From assembly GCA_934098385.1 (NCBI GenBank), contig CAKOOJ010000009.1, positions 1 to 30,759 on the forward strand: DNA of 30,759 bases. The letters are read 5' to 3'. The position numbers and the translations under genes are program-made. The notes under the pieces are model-generated. The model ran no database searches, had not been told where the DNA came from, and saw nothing but the letters and a program-made list of their open reading frames with translations. The DNA is from an uncultured Bacilli bacterium. GTDB lineage: Bacteria; Bacillota_I; Bacilli_A; RF39; UBA660. Below are positions 17,458 through 24,907 of this stretch, one piece after another (the stretch's first letter is position 1; the number at the start of each line of letters is the position of its first letter).

Positions 17458-18402
17458 CTACTTCCAAAATTTCTTTGTTTTTATTAAAGTATCATAATTA
17501 CATGACAATTCATAGTCTTTTAAATATTGTCTTAAAAAATATATTTTATCTTTTGTTTCTTTAAAAAATAAATCAACAAATTTTAAAACTTTCTTTAAAT
17601 TGATTTGATAATCAAATGCATTATCAATTTCACATAAAGTTTTATATTTATTAAATTCATACTTAACATACTCTATATCAAAATTAATATCTTTAATACT
17701 TAAAATCATTTTTATAACTGCATTAATATTATTTTGCCATATAACCTCTTCTAATGTACCATTTGGTCTTCTAAATTCTAATGTATTCTCTTCAAAATTA
17801 GTATCATAACTAATAATAGAATCATGTAATGCCACATAACGTCCACTAAATATTTTATAATTTGTATTATGTTTTAATAACATCTTTCTAGATAATACAG
17901 CATATGCATCTACATCATTTCTTGGGTTTATATATTCATTACAAAAAAATCTTGATAATATATCTTCATAAAGAATATAACATTTTATAAAATTATCATA
18001 ATTTTCATAAGTTTCAAATATTTGTGCACCAATATGTATATGTCCTCCTGTTGTACCATTTATAGTAGTTGCCCCATTATTCTTCAAAAAATCACATATA
18101 TTTTTTAAATTTTCCCAACACTTAACATTATCATGTAAAATCTTACTACTAATTTCACCACCACTCTTTACACTAGCATCAGCATGAATTTTCCATTTTA
18201 TTTCATTTTCTTCTAAATATTTCTTAACAATACTCTTTTTTAAAGATTCAAATTCTATTTCTATACCATAAGTTATATTCTTATTTATACCTAAACCCCC
18301 TCTATAAGTTAAATAATAAGAATGTATAAAATTTAATAAATCTCTTAAATCATTCCCACTTAATTCAGAAAATTTTTTTATATTTATATCATCTATATCC
18401 AT
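17458..18402 (-). CDS. Amidoligase-family (GS-fold COOH-NH2 ligase) protein 2
   Basis: Paralog of the next gene downstream. The motifs are ITYGIEIEFE (43-52), GGEISS (81-86), GGHIHIG (119-125) and LEFRRPNGTLEEVIWQNN (about 208-225), so the active-site residues are retained in both copies. It lacks most of the other copy's N-terminal extension. The start is the ATG at 18402: AGAGGG precedes it and it lies one base after the upstream stop. The longer reading from 18432 has no ribosome site. The two copies share the stretch from EEVIW onward closely at DNA level, which points to tandem duplication with divergence of the middle (about 160-205), perhaps to change substrate. Confidence 0.85.
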   Translation of the reverse strand: MDIDDINIKKFSELSGNDLRDLLNFIHSYYLTYRGGLGINKNITYGIEIEFESLKKSIVKKYLEENEIKWKIHADASVKSGGEISSKILHDNVKCWENLKNICDFLKNNGATTINGTTGGHIHIGAQIFETYENYDNFIKCYILYEDILSRFFCNEYINPRNDVDAYAVLSRKMLLKHNTNYKIFSGRYVALHDSIISYDTNFEENTLEFRRPNGTLEEVIWQNNINAVIKMILSIKDINFDIEYVKYEFNKYKTLCEIDNAFDYQINLKKVLKFVDLFFKETKDKIYFLRQYLKDYELSCNYDTLIKTKKFWK

Positions 18403-18403
18403 A

Positions 18404-19168
18404 CTATACCCTCTTTTTATACTCCTTATCACCTTCTAATAAACTAATATTATCTTCTAATAATTTTAAAGTATCTTTATAATATTGAATATCACTATTC
18501 AGAATAATATTATATTTATTTTTTATTTCAATTAAATAATTACGTAATATTTTTTTTCTAATACCCATTACATATAAAAATTCCAGTATAAAAAATAATG
18601 TATTTAATATTCCATAATCAATAGCAATATCTAAATTATTTTTATTAACAACTTCTCTACTAATTAATATATTTCTATAATATAACCCATCATCTAACAT
18701 CTTATAATCTTTTTCATCTAATATCTTTTTTCTAATAACTTCTTTATTTATTAAAATATAATTATTTATTATATCATCTATACTCATTTCTTGTATCTTA
18801 TCAAGTTCAACATTTAAAACATCAAATGTATATATAATTTGTTCATACATACCATCTTTATAAGTATAATTAGTTAATATTTGAAAATTACTTTTTTCTA
18901 ATAACATATGTTTACTTATTAAATCATTACCCTTATATAATTCTTCTATATATTGATTTTCCATCTTATTTTGTTTAAAAATACTATGTGGAGTAATTGA
19001 TAAAATAGACGTAGAAATAATAGAAGTAATTATTATAGAAATTGGAATATCAAAATTAGATTTAAAATAATATTTCAACTTTGTTAATCTTTTATATTTC
19101 TTAGACTTAACAATATTTAAAACATATTTTCTTTGTTTCTTTAATTCAATTAATATATCATTATTCAT
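18404..19168 (-). CDS. Membrane protein B of the amidoligase operon
   Basis: A 254-residue protein with a basic cytoplasmic N-terminus, a membrane segment at about 41-60 (DIPISIIITSIISTSILSIT), a likely external domain of about 125 residues, a second segment at about 186-203 (YGILNTLFFILEFLYVMGI) and a cytoplasmic helical tail. I recognise no family. It overlaps the previous gene by 8 nt and its last codons hold the ribosome site of amidoligase 2. Its layout matches membrane protein A, so the two may form a heteromeric complex. Confidence 0.7.
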   Translation of the reverse strand: MNNDILIELKKQRKYVLNIVKSKKYKRLTKLKYYFKSNFDIPISIIITSIISTSILSITPHSIFKQNKMENQYIEELYKGNDLISKHMLLEKSNFQILTNYTYKDGMYEQIIYTFDVLNVELDKIQEMSIDDIINNYILINKEVIRKKILDEKDYKMLDDGLYYRNILISREVVNKNNLDIAIDYGILNTLFFILEFLYVMGIRKKILRNYLIEIKNKYNIILNSDIQYYKDTLKLLEDNISLLEGDKEYKKRV

Positions 19169-20003
19169 CTTCTTGCCTCTTTAACTTTAATAATTTTTTA
19201 TTATTAACATTAATTTTATCTTCTAACAAAGTAGTATCAATATATGGATAATTTCTTATTATATCTTTTATTATTAATGAATATTTATTATAATTTTCAT
19301 CATATATTAAATATTTTTTAATAACAACTAATATAGAAAATAATGATAATTCTATTATAGTAACTAATAAATTATGTAAATTATTTTCCTTTACTTCTAT
19401 ACATTCATCTAATAATTCAAAATATTTAACATCAATTATATAATCATTATTATTTTCATCAACATAATTTGTTTTTTGTACCTCACTATCTTTAAGTTCT
19501 AAATATTCACTTATATCTTCATATTCTTTATTTTTTAATAATTTAATAACATTTAAATCTTTATTAAACTTATAAGTTTTTACTACTCTACTATATATAT
19601 CTTTATCTAATTTCCAAGGCTCATAAATTTTTATATAATCACTATCTTTATATTTTTCTGTCATAAAAACATTAAATAATGTATCATAACTATACAACTC
19701 TACATAATTAGTTTCATTATAATCTAATTCATGTATTAAATATTTAGTTATATCATCTTTTACAAATGGATAACCTTCACCTAATAATTTTGAAGAGAAT
19801 ATTATAAGAAACAAAAACATTAAATATAAATATGTATGTTTTATAGTTTCTAAAAAAATTTTATTACTTTTCTTAAATAAGTTAGAAAAATTATATATAT
19901 TAACTTTAAATAATTCTTTTTTTAATTCTTTTATAGAATTCTTTAAAATAGTTATTTTTTCTTCTTTATTAATTTTTTTTATATTTTTAACTTTTTTTCT
20001 CAT
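19161..20003 (-). CDS. Membrane protein A of the amidoligase operon
   Basis: First gene of the operon. It is 280 residues long, with a highly basic coiled N-terminal region (about 1-50), a membrane segment at about 57-74 (YLYLMFLFLIIFSSKLLG), an acidic external domain of about 135 residues, a second segment at about 211-228 (TIIELSLFSILVVIKKYL) and a cytoplasmic tail ending in a Lys-rich helix. No family is recognised. The start is clear: AAGGAG lies eight bases before the ATG, and a good promoter lies just upstream. The same two-span plan as protein B suggests ancient duplication or a paired scaffold that brings the amidoligases to the membrane. Confidence 0.7.
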   Translation of the reverse strand: MRKKVKNIKKINKEEKITILKNSIKELKKELFKVNIYNFSNLFKKSNKIFLETIKHTYLYLMFLFLIIFSSKLLGEGYPFVKDDITKYLIHELDYNETNYVELYSYDTLFNVFMTEKYKDSDYIKIYEPWKLDKDIYSRVVKTYKFNKDLNVIKLLKNKEYEDISEYLELKDSEVQKTNYVDENNNDYIIDVKYFELLDECIEVKENNLHNLLVTIIELSLFSILVVIKKYLIYDENYNKYSLIIKDIIRNYPYIDTTLLEDKINVNNKKLLKLKRQEDE

Positions 20004-20024
20004 AATATCTCCTTTTTACGGGTT

Positions 20025-20053
20025 ATTATATTATAATTGTACACATTATGCAA
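20025..20053 (-). promoter_or_regulatory. Promoter of the amidoligase operon
   Basis: Minus-strand TTGCAT, 17 nt, TATAAT, giving a start about 15 nt before the first gene's ATG. It sits immediately after the terminator of the toxin transcript, so the operon is insulated from it. Confidence 0.75.
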
Positions 20054-20060
20054 ACAATAT

Positions 20061-20094
20061 AAAAAAGCATTTGACATAGATATCGCCAAATGCT
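20061..20094 (-). terminator. Terminator of the toxin mRNA
   Basis: Minus-strand stem AGCATTTG / CAAATGCT (20066-20094) followed by T6. It overlaps the antisense RNA promoter on the other strand. Confidence 0.75.
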
Positions 20095-20099
20095 ATTAT
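20071..20099 (+). promoter_or_regulatory. Near-consensus promoter of the antisense RNA
   Basis: TTGACA, exactly 17 nt, TATTAT. This is one of the best sigma-A promoters in the window. No protein gene follows on this strand for 490 nt, so it must drive an RNA. Confidence 0.85.
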
Positions 20100-20105
20100 T
20101 TTATT

Positions 20106-20193
20106 AGTAGAACGTCCACCCCCTGTTGGTTGGATTGTCTACCTTTGGAGAGTAAACATTCCGTCCTAACTGAGTGGCGGATGTTTTTATTTT
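20106..20193 (+). ncRNA. Candidate antisense antitoxin RNA
   Basis: About 85-90 nt, from the predicted start six or seven bases after the TATTAT box to a hairpin with a T-rich tail. It encodes no evident peptide. It is fully complementary to the 3' UTR of the minus-strand peptide mRNA (beyond the stop at 20202), the arrangement of RatA over txpA and SR4 over bsrG in Bacillus. Its first bases (GAACGTCC, then GGTTGG and TACCTT) also repeat the 5' leader of the peptide mRNA. The evidence is promoter, terminator and overlap. Expression is not shown. Confidence 0.7.
20154..20193 (+). terminator. Terminator of the antisense RNA
   Basis: Stem AAACAT(T)CCGTC / GGCGGATGTTT with one bulged T and a G-U pair, at 20154-20186, then TTATTTT. 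Confidence 0.7.
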
Positions 20194-20201
20194 AATTTAA
20201 A

Positions 20202-20276
20202 TTATTCTTTATCTAAGAAGAGTAATATTAAAATAACAATGATTCTATTCATAAATTTTTCTAAATTTTTGAACAT
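20202..20276 (-). CDS. Candidate type I toxin: 24-residue hydrophobic peptide
   Basis: The peptide reads MFKNLEKFMNR, then a hydrophobic core IIVILILLFL and a charged DKE end. A short membrane peptide with a basic N-terminus is typical of type I toxins and of the small holin-like toxins of Firmicutes, but I cannot assign it to a named family. Translation is supported by the strong ribosome site AAGGTGGTGAT five bases before the ATG. The site can pair with the leader (20318-20326), the 3' UTR is covered by an antisense RNA, and the mRNA has its own terminator. A leader peptide is the alternative, but no gene follows on the same transcript. Confidence 0.6.
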   Translation of the reverse strand: MFKNLEKFMNRIIVILILLFLDKE

Positions 20277-20283
20277 AATATCA

Positions 20284-20326
20284 CCACCTTACTACTTTTA
20301 CCCTTTTATAATTCAGTTAGTAAGGT
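20284..20326 (-). promoter_or_regulatory. Leader hairpin hiding the toxin ribosome site
   Basis: In the minus-strand mRNA, leader ACCUUACUA (20326-20318) is perfectly complementary to UAGUAAGGU (20294-20286), which overlaps the Shine-Dalgarno sequence AAGGTGGTGAT. The 9-bp stem has a 23-nt loop. Confidence 0.7.
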
Positions 20327-20344
20327 AAACACCAACCGGACGTT

Positions 20345-20356
20345 CGATTAGTTATA
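20345..20356 (-). promoter_or_regulatory. Tentative -10 element of the toxin promoter
   Basis: Minus-strand TATAAC at 20351-20356 places the transcript start at about 20345, exactly where the block GAACGTCC begins, as it does in the antisense RNA. No good -35 is present 16-18 nt upstream, so the promoter may be weak. Confidence 0.45.
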
Positions 20357-20388
20357 CTAATACAAATCATTATTAATTTAAAGACATT

Positions 20389-20400
20389 CGACAAATGTCG
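20389..20400. repeat. Short dyad CGACAAATGTCG
   Basis: Perfect 5-bp arms with a 2-nt centre, 33 nt upstream of the toxin -10 element. It could be an operator, but its sequence does not match the LexA box of Bacillus. From 20401 to 20512 I see nothing recognisable. Confidence 0.4.
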
Positions 20401-20512
20401 TCAAAACTTATCACAAAATAAATATTTTAATTAACAAAATATAAAATATCATTTGATTACCATAAATACTGATTTCAAATTTTCATAGAACTTTTCAAAG
20501 TAGATTACCGAC

Positions 20513-20541
20513 TAGACAAAATAAAAAAAAAGTATTATAAT
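20513..20541 (+). promoter_or_regulatory. rnjA: Promoter of rnjA
   Basis: TAGACA, 17 nt, TATAAT. The leader is about 45 nt and ends in the strong ribosome site AAGGAGG seven bases before the ATG. Confidence 0.75.
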
Positions 20542-20590
20542 TAATTTATTCTTATTAGCTTTGTAATTAATTTTTTAAGGAGGAAATATA

Positions 20591-22261
20591 ATGAAAAATA
20601 ATGATACAAGTACGCTTGTATTTGCTTTAGGTGGTTTGGGCGAAATTGGAAAAAACATGTATATTATTGAAACAAACCATGATTTAATAATAATTGATGC
20701 TGGTGTAATGTTTCCAGAAGACGAATTATTAGGAATTGACTATGTTATACAAGATGTAACATACTTAAAACAAAAAGAAAAAAAGATTAGAGGATTATTT
20801 ATAACACACGGTCACGAAGATCATATTGGAGGTATAACATTTTTATTACAAAGCATAGAAATACCAAAAATATATGCTCCTCGTATTGCTAAAGATTTAA
20901 TTGAAAAAAAATTAGATGACAAAAATATAAGATACGATAATCTTGAGACTATTGATGAAAAATCATATATTAAATTTAAAACAATAAACGTTGAATTTAT
21001 AAATACTACACACTCTATTCCAGATTCATTCGCTATAGTAGTGCATACACCAGTAGGAATAATTATGACTACAGGCGACTTTAAATTTGACTTAACACCA
21101 ATAGGTCCAATGGCCGATATACACAAAATGGCTATGTTAGGTTCCAAAGGAGTAAAATTACTACTATCAGATAGTACTAACGCATTAAGTGATGGATTTT
21201 CAAAAAGTGAAAGTTCTGTAGATGAAGCACTAGGTAATATTTTTAGTAAAATAAATAGTAGGATTATAATAGCGACATTCGCATCTAATATATATAGAAT
21301 AAAACATATAGTTGAAACATGTAGAAAAAATAATAGAAAAATAATTACATTTGGTAGAAGTATGGAAAATGCTAAAGAAATAGCATTAAAAAATAATCTT
21401 ATAAAAGATAGTAATATATTTATAGATGCTAATGAAGCTAAAGGATTAAAAAAGAATGAAATTTGTATATTATGTACTGGTTCTCAAGGTGAACCACTAG
21501 CAGCATTATCTCGTATTGCAAATGGAACACATAAACAAATACAACTTTTACCAGATGATGTTGTAGTATTCTCATCAAGCCCTATTCCTGGTAACAGAGC
21601 AAGTATAAATAAAATAATAAACAAATTATATTTAAAAGGTGTAAAAGTTTATACAAATACAGAACTTGCAGATATACACACTTCTGGACATGCTAAAGGC
21701 GAAGAATTAAAATGGATGTTAAGAATTATTAAACCAGAATATTTTATGCCAGTACATGGTGAATATAGAATGTTAAAAAGACATAGAGATTTAGCAATTA
21801 GTTGTGATATAAAACGTGAAAACATCTTTATCATGAAAAATGGAGATGTTTTAGAACTTACTAAAAATGATGCACACTTAGGTAAAAAAGTACAAGCCGG
21901 AGATATTTATGTAGACGGTTCACGTGTCGGAGATATAGGAAGCATTGTTATAAAAGATAGAAAATTAATGAGTAATGATGGTATACTTGTAACAATAATA
22001 AATATTGATCCAATAAAAAAAGAATTACTAATTAAACCAAATATAACTACTAGAGGATTTATATTAGTTAATGAAAACGTAGAACTTATACATAACATAG
22101 AAAATAAAGTAAGTAATATAGTAAAAAAATCATTACAAAATGGATATAACTACATAAATTTAAAAAATCAAATAATATTAGAATTAAATCCATACATAAT
22201 AGAATTAACTGGTAGAAGACCAATCATATTACCAGTAATAATGGAAGTAAATAAAAGGTAA
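20591..22261 (+). CDS. rnj: Ribonuclease J
   Basis: Metallo-beta-lactamase/beta-CASP ribonuclease with 5'-3' exo- and endonuclease activity, central to mRNA turnover and rRNA maturation in Firmicutes. The zinc motif HGHEDHIGG starts at His73 (His73, His75, Asp77, His78). Further motifs are THSIPDSFAI, GDFKFD, the beta-CASP segments ATFASNIYRI and CTGSQGEP, and HTSGHAKGEE with PVHGEYRML. The C-terminal domain (about 450-556) is complete. At 556 residues it is full length. The gene is monocistronic with its own promoter and terminator. Whether it is J1 or J2 cannot be decided here. It is transcribed divergently from the toxin mRNA, and RNase J could process that RNA, which is inference. Confidence 0.95.
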   Translation: MKNNDTSTLVFALGGLGEIGKNMYIIETNHDLIIIDAGVMFPEDELLGIDYVIQDVTYLKQKEKKIRGLFITHGHEDHIGGITFLLQSIEIPKIYAPRIAKDLIEKKLDDKNIRYDNLETIDEKSYIKFKTINVEFINTTHSIPDSFAIVVHTPVGIIMTTGDFKFDLTPIGPMADIHKMAMLGSKGVKLLLSDSTNALSDGFSKSESSVDEALGNIFSKINSRIIIATFASNIYRIKHIVETCRKNNRKIITFGRSMENAKEIALKNNLIKDSNIFIDANEAKGLKKNEICILCTGSQGEPLAALSRIANGTHKQIQLLPDDVVVFSSSPIPGNRASINKIINKLYLKGVKVYTNTELADIHTSGHAKGEELKWMLRIIKPEYFMPVHGEYRMLKRHRDLAISCDIKRENIFIMKNGDVLELTKNDAHLGKKVQAGDIYVDGSRVGDIGSIVIKDRKLMSNDGILVTIINIDPIKKELLIKPNITTRGFILVNENVELIHNIENKVSNIVKKSLQNGYNYINLKNQIILELNPYIIELTGRRPIILPVIMEVNKR

Positions 22262-22273
22262 ATTACCTCATAT

Positions 22274-22309
22274 AAAAACTCGTTTCTAAATAAGAAAACG
22301 AGTTTTTTT
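22274..22309 (+). terminator. Intrinsic terminator of rnj
   Basis: Twelve-pair stem AAAAACTCGTTT / AAACGAGTTTTT with a 10-nt loop, ending in T7. The A5 on the left may also help end the convergent surface-protein transcript. Confidence 0.85.
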
Positions 22310-22330
22310 ATTATTTTGATTTTCAATTTA

Positions 22331-24856
22331 TTAACTTAACTTTACAGTATACGGATTTGAACTAGTACCATCTCCTCCATTTATCAACACATTAGCCTTT
22401 AAATTGATAACAGGCCGAGACTTGATATAAGAGTTAACGTCACTGTTGAAGCGGTCATCCAAGTAACCAGTAGAACCCATAACGAACCACATCCACGCAC
22501 GCGAATTATAATAATTATTAGGAGTTGAAATCCACCAATAATAAGAACTTATTGACGAATTATATAGATAATATGATTTATTTGGTTCCATATATTTACC
22601 TCCTGCAAATGACACCTCATCAGCAGAGAGTAGTCCTATTGGATATTTTAAATCTCCATTTGTCTTATTTCCATTTAATAACGTTGTAACATTTACTGTA
22701 AATCTTGAATAATCATTTGTTGAACTTTCAGCACATTTAAATGTTGGCTTTGATGTTGTTATACTTGTGGTTCCTGTACTATATTGTAATCTTTCTACTG
22801 AAGCATAATATGTTTTATTTGTTCCATAACCTAAAGCAGAATTACTTGAACCTATAGAACTAGACGCTAAAGTTTTATCATTACAAAATAATGTGTCAGC
22901 GACATAATTTTCTAAACCATTATTTTTTATGTTTTCATCATACCATGTTTCTAACGATTTCTTTACTGTACTACTTACAACATTTGTATGTGTTGCATCA
23001 TAAGGCGTTGTAGTCCATTTATATCCAGCAGACGTACATGCACTTTCTGTTGTTTTTGCTGTATCTACTTCTGCTGCAGTTCCAGCACTATTAAGTTTTA
23101 CACATTGATTTTTTGTTGTACTTTGTCCAGTAAGTCCATACATATACCCTACATATGCGTTGTCATTATAACTGGTATTAAATGCTATAGTATCAGCAAT
23201 AGCATCTAACACTAATCTTATTGTTCCATCACCATTTATTCTAACTATTCTCCAAATAGTACCACCAACTTCTATTTTTTCAAATTTATAAGAACCGTCT
23301 GTTACTGTTAAAGTAGGATTTGATGGAATAAATAAATTTTCTATTTTAGCAGTATCATCGTTTTTTGATTGTGAACTATCTTTAGAATAAGTTAATACTA
23401 ATGTATATAACGTTCCAGCTGTAACAGACATACTTACTTTACCACTTTTAGTACCACTAACAGCATTAATTGAAACATTGCTAGTATCAGTAACAACAGT
23501 ATCATTTAATTTTACAGTAAATTTATCATAATTCGACTCTGAAGAAACAGACCAATCAAATGTCATAGTTCCACTTTGTGTTGGTGTAAATTTAATAGTA
23601 CTTGTTGCGGTAGTTGAATTTTGATTTTGATTATTCGAAACAAAATTATACTTTTTATTAGTTCCAGATAATTTAAGATAATTTTTTGTACTAGCTCCTC
23701 TAAAATAATATGTCGTACCATAATCATCTTCTGCTTGATACAAACCTTTTTCAGCAGTTTCTATAGCAGTAAAGGAAGTAGGATTTGATAGGGATATACT
23801 ACTACCTAATGGTAAACTTATTTTACTTGGCGTTGTTTGTACAAACTTATAAGTTCCATTTGATGGATTTGTTATACCACTACTATTCAATGTTGCGGTT
23901 ATATCTAAATTTTCTATATAAGCCAAATCATCGTATTTATCAACACTACCATCTTTTCTATAATTAAAAGTTAATTTATACGTACTACCACTTACTAAAT
24001 CTTTAGATATTGACCCACTTTTATTTTCCCCACCAGTTTTATTTAAAATAGTTTCTGCAGTACCACTATCTTTTTGTAATGTAATAGTTAAATAATCATA
24101 ACTAGCAGACTCACTAGAAACAAAATAATCAAAATTTAACTTACCAGCAGACGTTGTAGTAAATTGTAAAGTAGTTGTAGCAGTTGTACTAGATTTACCT
24201 TTATTATTAGAAACATAAGCTTTTCTACTATTAAATTCTGTTGCAGCAGTAGTACTTGTAGTAGATGGCTTACTTCCTGTATAAATAGAAGAATTAACAA
24301 AATTATATAATATTTTATATTTTAAAGTATTAGGTTCATTTGAATAAGGAATAGCATTAGAAGTTTTAGTTACACTATATTTATTACTCGTACTAATATT
24401 AGAAGTAGGTTTTTTAGTAGCAACTGTAGTATAATTTTTATTTAAAGTAAAAGATACTTTATTACTACTAGATGAATTATTTTTTAAATAAAAGTATAAT
24501 ACTTTATTTGCACTACTATTTAATGTACCAGTTACAGCAGTATCACTATCGCTTGTTAATTTTGCAGTATAATTAGAACCACTTGTATTTATCCCATAAT
24601 TTATTGCAGTACTTCCTGTATTAGTAATGGTTTGTTTTACTAACATTTCTTGATTTGCATTTAAAGTTACACTATTAACAGATAAATCAGAAGTCATAAT
24701 TGGTACAGTAGCACCAACAGCTTTTTTACTTTCATTTTGAACAAACATACTGTAACTTTTATTTAAAGCATAACAACCTATAATCATAACAAATGTCGCT
24801 AAAAAATATATAGTTCTTGTTCTATTTAAATTAATTTTATTTAATAGATTTCTCAT
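22331..24856 (-). CDS. Large surface protein with lectin-like C-terminal module
   Basis: An 841-residue exported protein. An N-terminal membrane anchor (about 14-32, TIYFLATFVMIIGCYALN) precedes a TasA/camelysin-like stretch. Two related beta-sandwich repeats follow at about 207-322 and 405-512; both show SNN, TTAT, a TF.PT..G or TTTSAGKL element, then a SSES.YD motif and a KDxS...DD..xIENL end. They are joined by TEKGLYQAEDDYGTTYYFRG, also found in the neighbouring paralog. The C-terminal third (WRIVRINGDGTIRLV, YVGYMYGLTGQS, cysteine pairs, ISTP, RPVINLKANVL) looks like a DUF6273/FGE-type C-type-lectin fold. Codon use near the end is atypical (see the region at 22405-22520). The ligand is unknown. 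Confidence 0.75.
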   Translation of the reverse strand: MRNLLNKINLNRTRTIYFLATFVMIIGCYALNKSYSMFVQNESKKAVGATVPIMTSDLSVNSVTLNANQEMLVKQTITNTGSTAINYGINTSGSNYTAKLTSDSDTAVTGTLNSSANKVLYFYLKNNSSSSNKVSFTLNKNYTTVATKKPTSNISTSNKYSVTKTSNAIPYSNEPNTLKYKILYNFVNSSIYTGSKPSTTSTTAATEFNSRKAYVSNNKGKSSTTATTTLQFTTTSAGKLNFDYFVSSESASYDYLTITLQKDSGTAETILNKTGGENKSGSISKDLVSGSTYKLTFNYRKDGSVDKYDDLAYIENLDITATLNSSGITNPSNGTYKFVQTTPSKISLPLGSSISLSNPTSFTAIETAEKGLYQAEDDYGTTYYFRGASTKNYLKLSGTNKKYNFVSNNQNQNSTTATSTIKFTPTQSGTMTFDWSVSSESNYDKFTVKLNDTVVTDTSNVSINAVSGTKSGKVSMSVTAGTLYTLVLTYSKDSSQSKNDDTAKIENLFIPSNPTLTVTDGSYKFEKIEVGGTIWRIVRINGDGTIRLVLDAIADTIAFNTSYNDNAYVGYMYGLTGQSTTKNQCVKLNSAGTAAEVDTAKTTESACTSAGYKWTTTPYDATHTNVVSSTVKKSLETWYDENIKNNGLENYVADTLFCNDKTLASSSIGSSNSALGYGTNKTYYASVERLQYSTGTTSITTSKPTFKCAESSTNDYSRFTVNVTTLLNGNKTNGDLKYPIGLLSADEVSFAGGKYMEPNKSYYLYNSSISSYYWWISTPNNYYNSRAWMWFVMGSTGYLDDRFNSDVNSYIKSRPVINLKANVLINGGDGTSSNPYTVKLS
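22405..22520 (-). other. Candidate variable region: GC-rich, C-ending codons
   Basis: By my count 22411-22505 is about 48 percent GC in a window that is roughly a quarter GC. Codons on the coding strand include TTC, TAC, GAC, CGC, AAC, AAG and CGG, while neighbouring genes use TTT, TAT, GAT, AGA and AAA. Many codons fit NNC, as expected if adenines of AAC template codons were randomised by a diversity-generating retroelement. The segment encodes the exposed end of the lectin-like domain (AWMWFVMGSTGYLDDRFNSD). No reverse transcriptase or template is in the window. Confidence 0.5.
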
Positions 24857-24907
24857 ACATTACCTACTCTCTATTTTAAAATTGATTATTATTTATTTAA
24901 TATTTTA

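Larger units (their letters stand above)
20110..20345. repeat. Four-block interrupted inverted repeat joining toxin leader and 3' UTR
   Basis: Collinear complementary blocks are 20110-20117 with 20338-20345 (8 of 8), 20128-20133 with 20332-20337 (6 of 6), 20136-20145 with 20322-20331 (9 of 10, the odd one a possible G-U pair) and 20166-20173 with 20313-20320 (8 of 8). In the toxin mRNA these allow 5'-3' long-range pairing. Confidence 0.8.

Noticed and set aside
20104..20190. The structured RNA at this site as a riboswitch or T-box for rnj
   Set aside because: Its terminator is 400 nt before rnj and rnj has its own promoter at 20513-20541. T-box or known riboswitch motifs are not visible.
20821..22098. 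Three reverse-strand open frames within RNase J
   Set aside because: They lie antisense to conserved catalytic motifs, have no ribosome sites and are hydrophobic only as mirrors of the coding strand.
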